Below, one piece after another: positions 36,487 through 45,337 of a DNA stretch of 62,854 nt. A program made the translations under genes and the position numbers. The stretch covers positions 1 to 62,854 of the forward strand of contig NZ_RHOX01000015.1 in NCBI RefSeq assembly GCF_003946695.1, in the 5' to 3' direction. This DNA is from Lapidilactobacillus bayanensis. Its GTDB lineage: Bacteria > Bacillota > Bacilli > Lactobacillales > Lactobacillaceae. The notes beneath the pieces were generated by a model, which saw nothing but the letters and a program-made list of their open reading frames with translations, was not told where the DNA came from and did no database searches. Within the stretch, counting starts at the first letter, position 1. Each line of letters starts with the position of its first letter.

Positions 36487-36516
36487 TTGACGTTGTTATC
36501 GGTAATTGCGTATAAT
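36487..36516 (+). promoter_or_regulatory. Promoter of the DUF1801 gene
   Basis: TTGACG, an 18-nt spacer and a perfect TATAAT, about 54 nt before the gene. Confidence 0.65.
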
Positions 36517-36569
36517 TCAAGCAGCATTATCACCACTTAATTCTTATCAATCCTATTTGGAGGTGCACC

Positions 36570-36947
36570 ATGGCTAAATACAACACATTAAAAGAGTTCC
36601 TCGATGCCATCCCCGATCCAGAACATGCAGCCAAACTTGCTGACTTGATTGCTTGGATTCAGCGCGAATTTCCTAATCTACAATTGAGAATTGCTTGGAA
36701 TCAACCCATGTTGACCGATCACGGCACATTCATTATCGGCTTCAGTGTTGCCAAGGCACACATGGCCGTCGCCGTCGAAGATAAGGCACTGGCTAAATTC
36801 CTACCCGAAATTAACGCAACAGGATATTCGAATACGAAAAAATTATTTCAGATTCCTTGGACCGCAGACATTAATCAGGACTTATTTCGTAAGCTAATTC
36901 AATTCAACATTACTGATAAAGCAAATACCCAGACTTTTTGGAGCTAA
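36570..36947 (+). CDS. DUF1801 / YdhG-like protein
   Basis: 125 residues of the small DUF1801 alpha/beta fold: YNTLKEFLDAIPDPEHAAKL, then LRIAWNQPMLTDHGTFIIGF. The family includes proteins named iron chaperones, but function is poorly supported. GGAGGTG precedes the ATG. It is followed 27 nt later by a DUF2200 gene, and the two form a small operon. Confidence 0.8.
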   Translation: MAKYNTLKEFLDAIPDPEHAAKLADLIAWIQREFPNLQLRIAWNQPMLTDHGTFIIGFSVAKAHMAVAVEDKALAKFLPEINATGYSNTKKLFQIPWTADINQDLFRKLIQFNITDKANTQTFWS

Positions 36948-36974
36948 GCGCCAACGCTAAAGGAGGTTTTGCAC

Positions 36975-37319
36975 TTGGCGAACACACGTGTCTATCACCT
37001 AAAATTTGCGGCAATTTATCCACTTTATGTTGAAAAGCTGGCACGAAAAGACCATACTCTCGACGAACTTAACCAAATTATCGAATGGTTGACTGGCTAT
37101 GATGCGCCAGCCATTCAGGCACAAATTACCGACGACGTGGATCTTGAAACATTTTTTAAAAACGCCACAATTAATCCGCGGGCCTCTTTAATTACCGGCG
37201 TGATCTGCGGCATTCGTGTCGAAAACATCGCAGACCCCTTGATGCAACAGATCCGTTACCTCGACAAACTTGTCGATGAAGTTGCTAAGGGCAAGGCCAT
37301 GAACAAAGTTTTGCGATAA
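36975..37319 (+). CDS. DUF2200 family protein
   Basis: 114 residues starting MANTRVYHLKFAAIYPLYV, with the conserved LDELNQIIEWLTGY segment and NPRASLITGVICGIRVENI. These are uncharacterised proteins of about 110 residues common in Firmicutes. I chose TTG at 36975, 8 nt after AGGAGG; an in-frame TTG at 36969 is too close to that site. It is co-transcribed with the DUF1801 gene. Confidence 0.85.
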   Translation: MANTRVYHLKFAAIYPLYVEKLARKDHTLDELNQIIEWLTGYDAPAIQAQITDDVDLETFFKNATINPRASLITGVICGIRVENIADPLMQQIRYLDKLVDEVAKGKAMNKVLR

Positions 37320-37323
37320 ATTA

Positions 37324-37363
37324 GAAGTTGAAGTGGGACGAAAATTTCCACTTCTTATTTTTG
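37324..37363 (+). terminator. Terminator after the DUF2200 gene
   Basis: GAAGTGG and CCACTTC stem with a roughly 11-nt loop, followed by TTATTTTTG. Confidence 0.8.
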
Positions 37364-37560
37364 TGCTGCCGTGAAACAAAAGATAGATTTGCTCGCTAAC
37401 TTTGCCGTTTTAACCACCTAATAATTGCTTAACTTAAGCGCTAGACTGACTGCACTAACGAGAGAGAAAAGACATTGCAAGCTAACACCTTCAATCGCTA
37501 CAAGTTGCCACACAAAAAAGGCATGTACAGTCAATGTCGCGATAAATCAATTCGCGGGCA

Positions 37561-37597
37561 AATAAAAACACTATCTAGATTTACCTAGATAGTGTTC
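37561..37597 (-). terminator. Terminator on minus strand after the UDG gene
   Basis: AACACTATCTAG and CTAGATAGTGTT form a perfect 12-bp stem with a 6-nt loop; on the minus strand TTTATT follows. It lies about 180 nt beyond the uracil-DNA glycosylase stop. The rest of the 455-bp gap shows nothing. Confidence 0.7.
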
Positions 37598-37774
37598 TAC
37601 ATATTGCTTACATAAATGTTAAATTTTTAGACAATTTTTAGTCATTGAACCGCTGGCTGACACCTTATAGAAACTAATATCCGAGTTATGACGTTGATGC
37701 TTACACTCAAGTTTGTGGAGATCAGATTCTATCGGTTAGCAACGAGCATAATGACTTTATTGCGCCAAATATTT

Positions 37775-38398
37775 CTATTTATCTGTTAAAAATGTTTTCA
37801 GCTTAACCAAGTCTGCCTGCGCTAACGGCCGATTCTGCTTAGCAAAACGCCGAATATAGGACGGATGAAAAAGTGGCATGATCGTCCAAACTTTCGTGCC
37901 AAATTCAAATTGACCCGTTGCTGATCGATATTCGCGAATCGTGTGCCTAATAAGTTGACCATGAACTTGGGAGATTTTGTAATCTTGACCAAGCAATCTA
38001 TGCAACGCCGTGTTGCCCAGCACGACAATCACGTCAGTATTCAACTGCGCCAACTCACTATCTAAAAACGGGGCAAATTCTTTAATTTCTGTTTTCGTCG
38101 GTGGCCGATCGCGCTTCGAATCATTCTTGATCCGAATTGGCCGTGCCCGAACGACTGCGGTCATATAAATTTCTGTACGTGTCACCCTAAGATAATCCAA
38201 CCATTGCTGCAATTCTTGACCAGATGGGCCAACAAAACCGCGACCTAATTCGATTTCTTTTTTGCCGGGTGCCTCAGCAATCAGAACAAATTTTGGTGCT
38301 AATGAACCAGCGCCTAAGACCAAGCCTTCTAGATTAGAATTAGCGGCAATTATTCGCCGCAGCGCCACAATCTGTTGTTGAATTAGTGCTGTTGCCAT
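37775..38398 (-). CDS. Uracil-DNA glycosylase superfamily protein without cysteines
   Basis: A family-4-like uracil-DNA glycosylase fold: motif A LIAEAPGKKEIELGRGFVGP (residues 38-57), central VIVVLGNTALHRLLG, and the C-terminal HPS motif in PLFHPSYIRRF. Classical family 4 enzymes bind a 4Fe-4S cluster through four cysteines, but this 207-residue protein has none. It therefore belongs to a cluster-free branch. It would excise uracil or a related base from DNA; the exact substrate is not clear. Confidence 0.82.
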   Translation of the reverse strand: MATALIQQQIVALRRIIAANSNLEGLVLGAGSLAPKFVLIAEAPGKKEIELGRGFVGPSGQELQQWLDYLRVTRTEIYMTAVVRARPIRIKNDSKRDRPPTKTEIKEFAPFLDSELAQLNTDVIVVLGNTALHRLLGQDYKISQVHGQLIRHTIREYRSATGQFEFGTKVWTIMPLFHPSYIRRFAKQNRPLAQADLVKLKTFLTDK

Positions 38399-38508
38399 CT
38401 GCTCATCTCTCCTAATTTAGCACATCGGTTGCTAACATTAGCGCTTAATTTTGCTAGGACTAAAATTATTTAGCCTGAAAAAAGTGATGTTTTCGTTTGC
38501 CAATTACC

Positions 38509-38545
38509 TAAAACAAAAGGAACCGGATTTTTCGTCCTAGTTCCC
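38509..38545 (-). terminator. Terminator after map
   Basis: On the minus strand GGAACTAGGA pairs with TCCGGTTCC around CGAAAAA and is followed by TTTTGTTTT. It starts about 17 nt after the map stop. Confidence 0.8.
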
Positions 38546-38561
38546 CATTCAGAATCGTCAA

Positions 38562-39359
38562 TTACAAATATTTCGCATCACCAATAGGATCTTGTGATGT
38601 TAAAATCTTCGGTCCATCTTTTGTAATCGCTAAAGTATGTTCGTACTGGCAAGACCAGCCGCCGTCAGCGGTGACGTAATATTCCCAGGGATCGTTAGGG
38701 TCACTGACTTCTTTAGTTAGAATTTGCCATGTGCCTTCGTTAATCATTGGTTCAATGGTAATCGTCATGCCCTCTTTTAGACGTAACCCTTTGTGTGGTT
38801 CGCCATAATGAGGCACGTTCGGTTGTTCGTGCATCGTTGGTTGAATACCATGGCCGATTAAATCGCGAACATCGCCGTAACCATTTTCGTCTTCGGTATA
38901 ATGTTGAATTGCATAGCCGATATCGCCAAGACGGTTGCCGACAACTGCCTGATCAATTCCGAGATAGAGCGCTTTTTTCGTGACGTCCATTAACTTTTTG
39001 ATCTTAGAACTAACTTCACCAACAGCGTAGCTCCAGCAAGAATCGCTTTGATAACCGTCAAGCGTGACCGTCATGTCAACTTTAACTAAATCGCCGTTAT
39101 GCAAAATTAAATTTTGCCGCGGTGTTGCATGAGCGACTTCGTCATTAACTGCTACGCAAGTTGCATACTTGTAGCCTTCAAATCCTTTTTCGCCAGGAAT
39201 ACCACCATGGCTCGTAATATAATGATCTGCGAATCTTTCAATTTCCATCGCTGAAATGCCAGGTTTAATAATATCGCGCAAGCCAATATGAACTGCTGCC
39301 AAAAGCGCACCAGATTTGCGCATACCTTCAATTTCACGTGGGGATTTTAATGTAATCAA
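38562..39359 (-). CDS. map: Methionine aminopeptidase, type I
   Basis: Removes the initiator methionine from new proteins. All five metal ligands can be placed: two aspartates in VKVDMTVTLDGYQSD, the histidine in LIGHGI, and glutamates in TIEPMI and QYEHTLAI. I chose TTG at 39359 (reads MITLKSPREIEGM), 7 nt after GGAGG; an in-frame TTG six codons earlier precedes that site and would be untranslatable from it. Length is 265. It stands as a single gene with its own terminator. Confidence 0.96.
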   Translation of the reverse strand: MITLKSPREIEGMRKSGALLAAVHIGLRDIIKPGISAMEIERFADHYITSHGGIPGEKGFEGYKYATCVAVNDEVAHATPRQNLILHNGDLVKVDMTVTLDGYQSDSCWSYAVGEVSSKIKKLMDVTKKALYLGIDQAVVGNRLGDIGYAIQHYTEDENGYGDVRDLIGHGIQPTMHEQPNVPHYGEPHKGLRLKEGMTITIEPMINEGTWQILTKEVSDPNDPWEYYVTADGGWSCQYEHTLAITKDGPKILTSQDPIGDAKYL

Positions 39360-39408
39360 TCTTTTGCCTCCGTTCAATACTATGTCAATTATACCGCAAC
39401 ATTCAAAA

Positions 39409-39456
39409 TATAAAAGCGCCGAGACCGTCTACAAAAACAGCCGGCTCAGCGCTTTA
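39409..39456. terminator. Terminator between the nucleoside kinase and map
   Basis: AAAGCGC and GCGCTTT, extended by GAG/CTC pairs, form a long hairpin with T-rich ends on both strands. It lies downstream of the minus-strand kinase gene. Confidence 0.75.
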
Positions 39457-39627
39457 AAAACCTGTTTAGTTTAATTGTTAAGCATAGTTGCAATAACTAA
39501 CTAGTGACCGGTGTGTTCAAAGAAAAAAACATTGCGAGGACCATTCCAGTTCAAGCCGCACTACCAGAATACAAGATCTTGCCAACGCACCTTAATTCTC
39601 ATGCTTCACGCGGGCAACTGCACAAGC

Positions 39628-40272
39628 TTATAACTTACCCATTTCGTGTAATTTAGTTTTGATTTGATCAATGACAATTTTACGATCGTCAAAGTTTTCA
39701 ACGAAATCATACTTGTCGCCATCAATTCGAATCTTGGGTGAGTAATCATAATTCTGATACCAAGGTTCATAATAATCCAACAATTTATGATAATACTCAA
39801 CCAATGACGGATCATTTTGAATTTGTTCGTATGAACGGCCGCGTTTCGTAATCCGTTTGATCATTGTCTCGTAAGAAACATCGATGTGGACTAACAAATC
39901 GGGATTTTTCTTAGGCATACCATCAAGTTCTTCCATCATGTTGCCTAATAAATCTTTGTAAATCGCAACTTCAGTTTGATTAGCACGTCCCATATCGGCA
40001 TTCATCTGGAAAAAAAGCGCATCTTCATAAATTGAACGATCCAAAACATTGTTGTCATCTTGTAACGCCGCTTTAATACTGTGGAAGCGCGTATTTAAGA
40101 AGTAAATTTGTAACAGAAAGGCATATTTAGTTGGATCCGCATAAAATAACGGTAAAACAGGATTATCATCGACACTTTCATAAAATGCTGTCGTGCCTAA
40201 TTCTCTTGCAATCATTCCTGTTAATGATGATTTGCCTGCGCCAATTGCGCCACTAAGTACTAAAACTGTCAT
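39628..40272 (-). CDS. Deoxynucleoside kinase (dGK/dAK type)
   Basis: Phosphorylates deoxynucleosides in the salvage pathway. Walker A is GAIGAGKSS (residue 9 region). The DR(S/Y) lid motif ([13 protein letters not shown]) and the acceptor-site motif [13 protein letters not shown] are typical of the dCK/dGK family of lactobacilli. Length is 214 from the ATG at 40272; a GTG one codon earlier is less likely. Such genes usually occur as a dAK/dGK pair, but here only one is present. Specificity cannot be read by eye. Confidence 0.9.
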   Translation of the reverse strand: MTVLVLSGAIGAGKSSLTGMIARELGTTAFYESVDDNPVLPLFYADPTKYAFLLQIYFLNTRFHSIKAALQDDNNVLDRSIYEDALFFQMNADMGRANQTEVAIYKDLLGNMMEELDGMPKKNPDLLVHIDVSYETMIKRITKRGRSYEQIQNDPSLVEYYHKLLDYYEPWYQNYDYSPKIRIDGDKYDFVENFDDRKIVIDQIKTKLHEMGKL

Positions 40273-40462
40273 CACGTTCTTTCCATTCTTTTTAAGACTT
40301 GACCGTCTATCTTACCATTCGTTGTGCCGGGCGATCATTAATTATTATCAATGGCCTATTTCTTAATAAAACCATTCTCAATCATACACAAGATATGGTG
40401 GTTTTTCAATCTATTTTTACAATAAATTGTGTTTCTTCGGCAAAAAATAACATTGAGTACTT

Positions 40463-41104
40463 TTATTCATCGAATTCCCATTCATGCTTGAATGTATCGA
40501 CAAATTCATGCATAAACTGAATTCGTTGTGCTGCTAAATCTTTGGCCTCGGCTGTATTCATTAAGTCGCCTAACTTAAATAATTTTTCATAGAAGTGATT
40601 TAACACTGGCGACTTTTGTCGATAATCTTGCTTGGTCAAGTTAGTTCTAGGTGCAATTGTTGGATCATACATTGGCGCACCAGTATGCGCGCCATAATAA
40701 AAGGTACGACCAATCCCAATTGCGCCTAACGCATCGAGGCGGTCAGCATCTTGAACCAGTTGGCCGTCAATGGAGAGTTGATAATGTTGTTGCAAATTTT
40801 TAGAGTAGGACATGTGATCAATGATAGCCAGTATTGCTGCAACTTGCTCTTCCGTCAAACCAGCTGCTCGATAAATCGTTAATAGTTCTTCACGCTTAGC
40901 CGCCACATCGGTTACTAATTTATCATCAAGAATATCATGTGTTGCCGCCGCAACTAACACGATTTCTTGATCTGCTTCTGGGTGTGCCTTCAATAAGTAA
41001 CGCGCGAGATTTACCACCCGCTGAATATGCGCCACATCATGTCCAGAATGGTCCTGCTTCATCTGATCAGTAACATATGTACGAATAACTTCAAGATTTG
41101 CCAC
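40463..41104 (-). CDS. HD-domain phosphohydrolase (YpgQ-like)
   Basis: A metal-dependent HD hydrolase: first histidine in GHDVAHIQRV, the HD pair in ATHDILDD, and the final aspartate in DADRLDALGAIGIGR. Related proteins hydrolyse nucleotide pyrophosphates. Length is 213, starting at GTG 41104 after GAGGT. No partner gene is adjacent; the next gene is divergent. Confidence 0.88.
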   Translation of the reverse strand: MANLEVIRTYVTDQMKQDHSGHDVAHIQRVVNLARYLLKAHPEADQEIVLVAAATHDILDDKLVTDVAAKREELLTIYRAAGLTEEQVAAILAIIDHMSYSKNLQQHYQLSIDGQLVQDADRLDALGAIGIGRTFYYGAHTGAPMYDPTIAPRTNLTKQDYRQKSPVLNHFYEKLFKLGDLMNTAEAKDLAAQRIQFMHEFVDTFKHEWEFDE

Positions 41105-41239
41105 TGTTTTTACCTCGCTTTTAGTTGTTAACTAATTTAGCTCTTATTATAACATGTCATTTCTTTAAGATTAGTCCTACTTCACAGCTTCATCTTAATT
41201 TTCATGTTACAATTATGTCTAATTAAGTGAGGAATCATC

Positions 41240-42094
41240 ATGACGATTAAGAAAATTACGCAAGCTGCCAATTTTTTAGCGGCGCATCAACAAATCTTTC
41301 GTTGTCCTATTTGCCATCAGACAATGCAGGCACAAGCTACAAGTTTAGTTTGCCCAGCGGAACATCAATTTGACCTCTCTAAAAAAGGGACGCTTTACTT
41401 TTTGCAGAAGCAAATTAAAACTGAATATACCACTGAAATGTTAGCCGCGCGCGGGCGAATGATCCAACGGGGAATCTTTAAACCAATGCTGGATTTGATC
41501 AGCACTTGGTTACCTCAAGATAATCAACTGACAATTGATGTGGGTTGTGGCGAAGGTGGCCTCTTAACGCAATTGGTGCAACGCGGTTTAACCGGTACTA
41601 AAATTGGTTTCGATATTTCTAAGGCCGGAATTTATTTGGCAAGCCAACAAATTACTGATGACACGCTTTGGTGCGTTGCGGATCTAACTAACTTACCATT
41701 TGCTGACCATTCGACGACAACGATTCTTAATATTTTTTCCCCATCACATTACCGCGAATTTGCACGCGTCTTAACCGACGACGGTACTTTTATCAAGGTG
41801 ATCCCTGGCCCTAATTACTTACACGAGTTGCGTCAAGCTTTCTTCAACGGCGCTGACAAGGAGAATTATTCCAACGCACCTGTCATGCAACATCTCAGTG
41901 ATGTCGCCACAATTATTAAGCAACAAGAAATTAACTATCAATTCGAACTAACTGATACGGCAGCTTTTGCTGATTTATTACAAATGTCGCCGCTAGAGTG
42001 GCAGGCAACACCTGAACAAGTTGCCGCCTTGATCGATCAACCATTCTCACATATTTCGATTGATTTGCAAATCGTTCAATGTCGATTAACATAA
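41240..42094 (+). CDS. rlmA: 23S rRNA (guanine-N1)-methyltransferase RlmA
   Basis: RlmA-type enzymes methylate a guanine in 23S rRNA helix 35 (G745 or G748); the Gram-positive form can affect macrolide susceptibility. An N-terminal zinc finger (CPICHQTMQ...VCPAEHQFD) is followed by KKGTLYFL and an S-adenosylmethionine fold with TIDVGCGEGG. Length is 284. GTGAGGA lies just upstream of the ATG. It may be co-transcribed with the L,D-transpeptidase 48 nt downstream. Confidence 0.92.
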   Translation: MTIKKITQAANFLAAHQQIFRCPICHQTMQAQATSLVCPAEHQFDLSKKGTLYFLQKQIKTEYTTEMLAARGRMIQRGIFKPMLDLISTWLPQDNQLTIDVGCGEGGLLTQLVQRGLTGTKIGFDISKAGIYLASQQITDDTLWCVADLTNLPFADHSTTTILNIFSPSHYREFARVLTDDGTFIKVIPGPNYLHELRQAFFNGADKENYSNAPVMQHLSDVATIIKQQEINYQFELTDTAAFADLLQMSPLEWQATPEQVAALIDQPFSHISIDLQIVQCRLT

Positions 42095-42142
42095 ACCTAT
42101 CATCAGACAAGCACAGCCGTTGTTTACGCGGAGGTAACCAGA

Positions 42143-42820
42143 TTGAGAAAGCAGGATCGTTTACTGATCACGACAATTATTGTGACAATGATTACGATCA
42201 TTGCCATTTTAGGGTGGCGAATTTATCACATCCACACGCTAGCTAATACAAACTCGCAAACTGTGACCATCGCTCAGAAAAAGGTAGCCACCAAACGAGC
42301 CAGTTCTAAAAAGGCCAGTAAAAAAGCATTGGCCCAGAAAAAAGCGGCCCAAAAAGCCGCCGCTGCCAAAAAGAAAGCAGCATTAAACTTGTGGAAAAAA
42401 CCGACTGGCGGTACTTATCCCACTTTGAAAAAAACTAACACCTATCAATTAACCGTATCATTGAAGAAACAACGTGTTTATCTCGATGATAAAACCACTA
42501 AGAAACGACTTTATACCATGGTCTGTTCAAGTGGGCTCAATAATACTACCCCGACTGGTGTCTATGCCGTTCAAGAACGTGGTCAATCATTCTACAACAA
42601 TCGGTTAAATGAAGGCGCTAATTACTGGGTTTCTTGGTTAAATCATGGTGTTTATCTCTTCCACACTGTTCCGACCGATCACTCAGGCAATTATAACGTT
42701 ACTGAAGCTCAAAAATTAGGCCAGCCAGCCTCGCACGGTTGCATTCGCCTATCAATTCCAGATGCCAAGTGGTTACATGATAACATCCCTTTTGGCACTA
42801 AAGTTGTGGTTAACAAATAG
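42143..42820 (+). CDS. L,D-transpeptidase (YkuD domain), membrane-anchored
   Basis: Cross-links peptidoglycan or attaches molecules via a cysteine. An N-terminal membrane helix (about residues 8-27) is followed by a 50-residue Lys/Ala-rich segment (residues 45-83), probably a helical wall-spanning stalk. The YkuD domain carries the catalytic motif ASHGCIRLS (about 200). The start is TTG with GGAGGT 7 nt upstream. Length is 225. Lactobacilli often use such enzymes for minor 3-3 cross-links. Confidence 0.93.
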   Translation: MRKQDRLLITTIIVTMITIIAILGWRIYHIHTLANTNSQTVTIAQKKVATKRASSKKASKKALAQKKAAQKAAAAKKKAALNLWKKPTGGTYPTLKKTNTYQLTVSLKKQRVYLDDKTTKKRLYTMVCSSGLNNTTPTGVYAVQERGQSFYNNRLNEGANYWVSWLNHGVYLFHTVPTDHSGNYNVTEAQKLGQPASHGCIRLSIPDAKWLHDNIPFGTKVVVNK

Positions 42821-42860
42821 AAAAAGGAAGTGTGATTTTCATCGTGCTTCCTCTTTTTGT
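42821..42860 (+). terminator. Terminator after the L,D-transpeptidase gene
   Basis: AAGGAAG and CTTCCT stem with T-rich end (TCTTTTTG), immediately after the stop codon. Confidence 0.8.
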
Positions 42861-42865
42861 TGTCT

Positions 42866-43468
42866 AAAACTGTTAGGTTGTACTTCTCCGTGCCTGCGAG
42901 AAATACGCGGTGGATCGCTGAGAGCTTGGTTTGAGCCGAATGAAAAATAATTTGTAACGAATACAAGACTTGTTGGGAGTGATAAACCCTAGAACTGTTA
43001 TGTCGCGGTTCTCCGTGCCTACGGAAAATACGCTGGTGGAACGCTGCGAGCTTGATTTGAGCCAAATAAATTCGTCTCAAACGCAAGCTTTCTTGTAAAT
43101 GGTAAACCATTAACAAGAATTCCGCGGCTGACCGCGATTTCCCTCCGGCACTGACGAAAGAGATGATGTGGTGTGATCTAATAGCAAATTTGTACTTCTG
43201 AAAATTGAACAGGGATTCAACCACTCGTCAATTCAGCGCTTGCGCAAAGGTTGCCATCTTGCTTATTTAGTGAGGGAAAATAAATACCGCTCAGTGGTGA
43301 AATTGTTGTTAGTAATTTATTACTTACAAACAAGACCTGTCTTGGAGACAATTTTGAAAAAATTGGCTCCAAGCAGTGTCCACCACGTTCCAGCGACAAG
43401 TATTTATTTTCCCTCACGATACTCGCTATCTTTCGTACGCAACCTTTGCGTAAGCGCGAAGAACTACA
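42866..43468 (+). repeat. Dispersed repeat R, copy R2
   Basis: About 600 bp. The left part holds two tandem units of about 130 bp (CTCCGTGCCTGCG...GAGCTTGGTTTGAGCC). The middle has CCGCGGCTGACCGCG and CCCTCCGGCACTGA. The right part has a 17-bp perfect inverted repeat GTGAGGGAAAATAAATA (43270-43286) / TATTTATTTTCCCTCAC (43401-43417) enclosing a 33-nt hairpin CTTGGAGACAATTTT/AAAATTGGCTCCAAG (43341-43373). It lies between convergent genes and carries no convincing coding sequence. Confidence 0.85.
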
Positions 43469-43470
43469 AT

Positions 43471-44403
43471 CTAGTTTTTAACTAGCAAACTTTCCTTAGC
43501 ATGAATTAATTCCGTTAGCGTCGCAGATACTGGTGTCTTAAGGCCGAATTGTTCTGCACGTTGCGCGACGTAGCCATTCAAATAATCAATTTCCGTCAAA
43601 CGGTGATGCATGATCAAATCTTGGTACATACTTGGATAATGCTCGCCAGCCTGACTTGGATCATATAACTTACCAATATAAGCCGCAACTTCGTCAACGT
43701 TCAGCTTAACATCTTCGTGAGCAGCCACAGCGGCAAATTCTGCAACGATCTGTTTCACTAATTGATCTGATTGAGGCAAGCTGCCGAATTGCGCAATATT
43801 GCATTCCAACAGAGTGCATAAAGTATTCAAAGTACCATTCACACAAGCTTTACGCCAAATTGAAAACATAACGTTGGCACTATACTTTGCTTTTAATCCG
43901 GCAACATCAAATACACCACAAATTTCTTCAGCCGCTTTTTTCTGAGTTGGTTCGATATTTTGAATCTCAATGCCGCCGTCGCCAATCAACTTAACATGAC
44001 CTGGCCCCAGCAACGTCGCGGTCCAAACTGTGACACCCATGAAAATATTGGCTTTATTAAGATACTTTTCAATCGTGGCGATATGACCTAGGCCATTCAA
44101 TAGACAAACAATTTTGGTATTGGCCGTTAGAATTGGCTGAATATCTTGTAACATTTTGGGTAAACCCATTGATTTCGTAAACAAGACAACTAATTCTGGC
44201 TGAAAGTTAACATCTTGTGGTAAAAATGCAGGGATTTCAACCTGTTTACTACCGTGATCCGTTTCAATTTTTAAACCTTTTTGATTGATGGTTTGAACAT
44301 GCTCTGCCCAAGAATCAATCAAGATGACGTCATTTCCAGCACGTTTCAACATGACGCCGAAACGTGAACCCATGGCGCCGGCACCTGCAATTGCAATTTT
44401 CAT
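43471..44403 (-). CDS. panE: 2-dehydropantoate 2-reductase (ketopantoate reductase) family
   Basis: PanE reduces ketopantoate to pantoate with NADPH on the route to coenzyme A. The N-terminal Rossmann motif is MKIAIAGAGAMGSRFG. The catalytic lysine region is ANVMFSIWRKACVNGTLNTL, and the C-terminal segment includes YPSMYQDLIMHHRLTEIDYL with the conserved glutamate. Length is 310. I chose the ATG at 44403 with GGAG upstream. No other pantothenate genes are near; in lactobacilli related enzymes can act on other 2-oxoacids, so the symbol is tentative. Confidence 0.88.
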   Translation of the reverse strand: MKIAIAGAGAMGSRFGVMLKRAGNDVILIDSWAEHVQTINQKGLKIETDHGSKQVEIPAFLPQDVNFQPELVVLFTKSMGLPKMLQDIQPILTANTKIVCLLNGLGHIATIEKYLNKANIFMGVTVWTATLLGPGHVKLIGDGGIEIQNIEPTQKKAAEEICGVFDVAGLKAKYSANVMFSIWRKACVNGTLNTLCTLLECNIAQFGSLPQSDQLVKQIVAEFAAVAAHEDVKLNVDEVAAYIGKLYDPSQAGEHYPSMYQDLIMHHRLTEIDYLNGYVAQRAEQFGLKTPVSATLTELIHAKESLLVKN

Positions 44404-44496
44404 TATCAACACACTCCATTCAATTCCAATATAGTCCAGTCAATTAATACGCGCAAACAATAACACACCTTATGTTGTCATTAAATCGTCACCTGT

Positions 44497-45087
44497 TTAA
44501 CGGAACTGGTGTAAAATCCCTGTTCCTAATTGAACCGCGCCTTGCAAAAGCGGATTGGTGATGGCTGGTTTAATACGGATCGAACACTTTTTGGCGATAG
44601 TATTGGCAACTTCTACAATCGACAACTCGTTAGTATCCAAAATTTCTGCAAATTGTGGTGTCTCTGTTTGTTCAGACAACCGTTGTAAATGTGATAAAGT
44701 AAAACGATTATTCAAATTACCGTGCTGGCGCAAACGTTGGGCAATAACTGTTGGCGTTGCGGCCAAAGTAAAGTGGCGCACTGTAATGCCATCATGACGC
44801 AAGCCACCAATAATTTCGTCAAAATATTGTTGCTTGCTGACTGCCATCGGTACAATAATTGTTTGTTGCGTCTGGGTGGCCATCTTTTTCAGCAATTGAT
44901 AAGTCCATTGCCGCCACTCTGGATAATCTTCAAAATTATCTTCTTGCAGCGCTTTAGGCAACTGTTTTGTCAACAAGCGGCCAAGCTCATGAGGATCGTA
45001 CAAAATAGCACCATTAATCCGTCGTTGTAATTCCGCGGCAACTTGTATTTTACCAACACCGAAAGGACCATTTAACCAAATAATCAT
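44497..45087 (-). CDS. TmrB-like ATP-binding protein with altered P-loop
   Basis: Resembles TmrB (tunicamycin resistance) P-loop proteins: MIIWLNGPFGVGK at the start, then LYDPHELGRLL and a C-terminal part typical of nucleotide-kinase-like folds. The P-loop reads GPFGVGKIQ, so the Thr/Ser that coordinates magnesium is Ile (codon ATA; ACA would be Thr). This may weaken or abolish ATP binding. Length is 196. The ribosome site is weak. It stands alone before panE on the same strand. Confidence 0.8.
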   Translation of the reverse strand: MIIWLNGPFGVGKIQVAAELQRRINGAILYDPHELGRLLTKQLPKALQEDNFEDYPEWRQWTYQLLKKMATQTQQTIIVPMAVSKQQYFDEIIGGLRHDGITVRHFTLAATPTVIAQRLRQHGNLNNRFTLSHLQRLSEQTETPQFAEILDTNELSIVEVANTIAKKCSIRIKPAITNPLLQGAVQLGTGILHQFR

Positions 45088-45237
45088 TTATGCATTCACC
45101 CGTTCTATTTATTAATTACATTTTAGCCAGTTTTTCAGAAAATGTCTGCCTTATTAACCGATTATTAACAAACTTAGCTATTTTTTGAGAATTATGTTCA
45201 CTAAAATGCGATTTTTACTACGCTATCTTGACTCAAC

Positions 45238-45265
45238 TTGCCTAAATCTTATTTTTTGGTATAAT
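45238..45265 (+). promoter_or_regulatory. Promoter of the flavodoxin gene
   Basis: TTGCCT, a 16-nt spacer and a perfect TATAAT; about 72 nt before the flavodoxin start. A second TATAAT lies at about 45303. Confidence 0.65.
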
Positions 45266-45337
45266 TTCATAGATATTACCCGCAATTATGGTCCAGCAAG
45301 CTATAATGTGGCTATTAGAACACTGGAGGTAACACAC

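Noticed and set aside
42709-43224. 171-codon minus-strand frame over the L,D-transpeptidase end and repeat R2
   Set aside because: Crosses a real gene, its terminator and a repeat; not protein-like.
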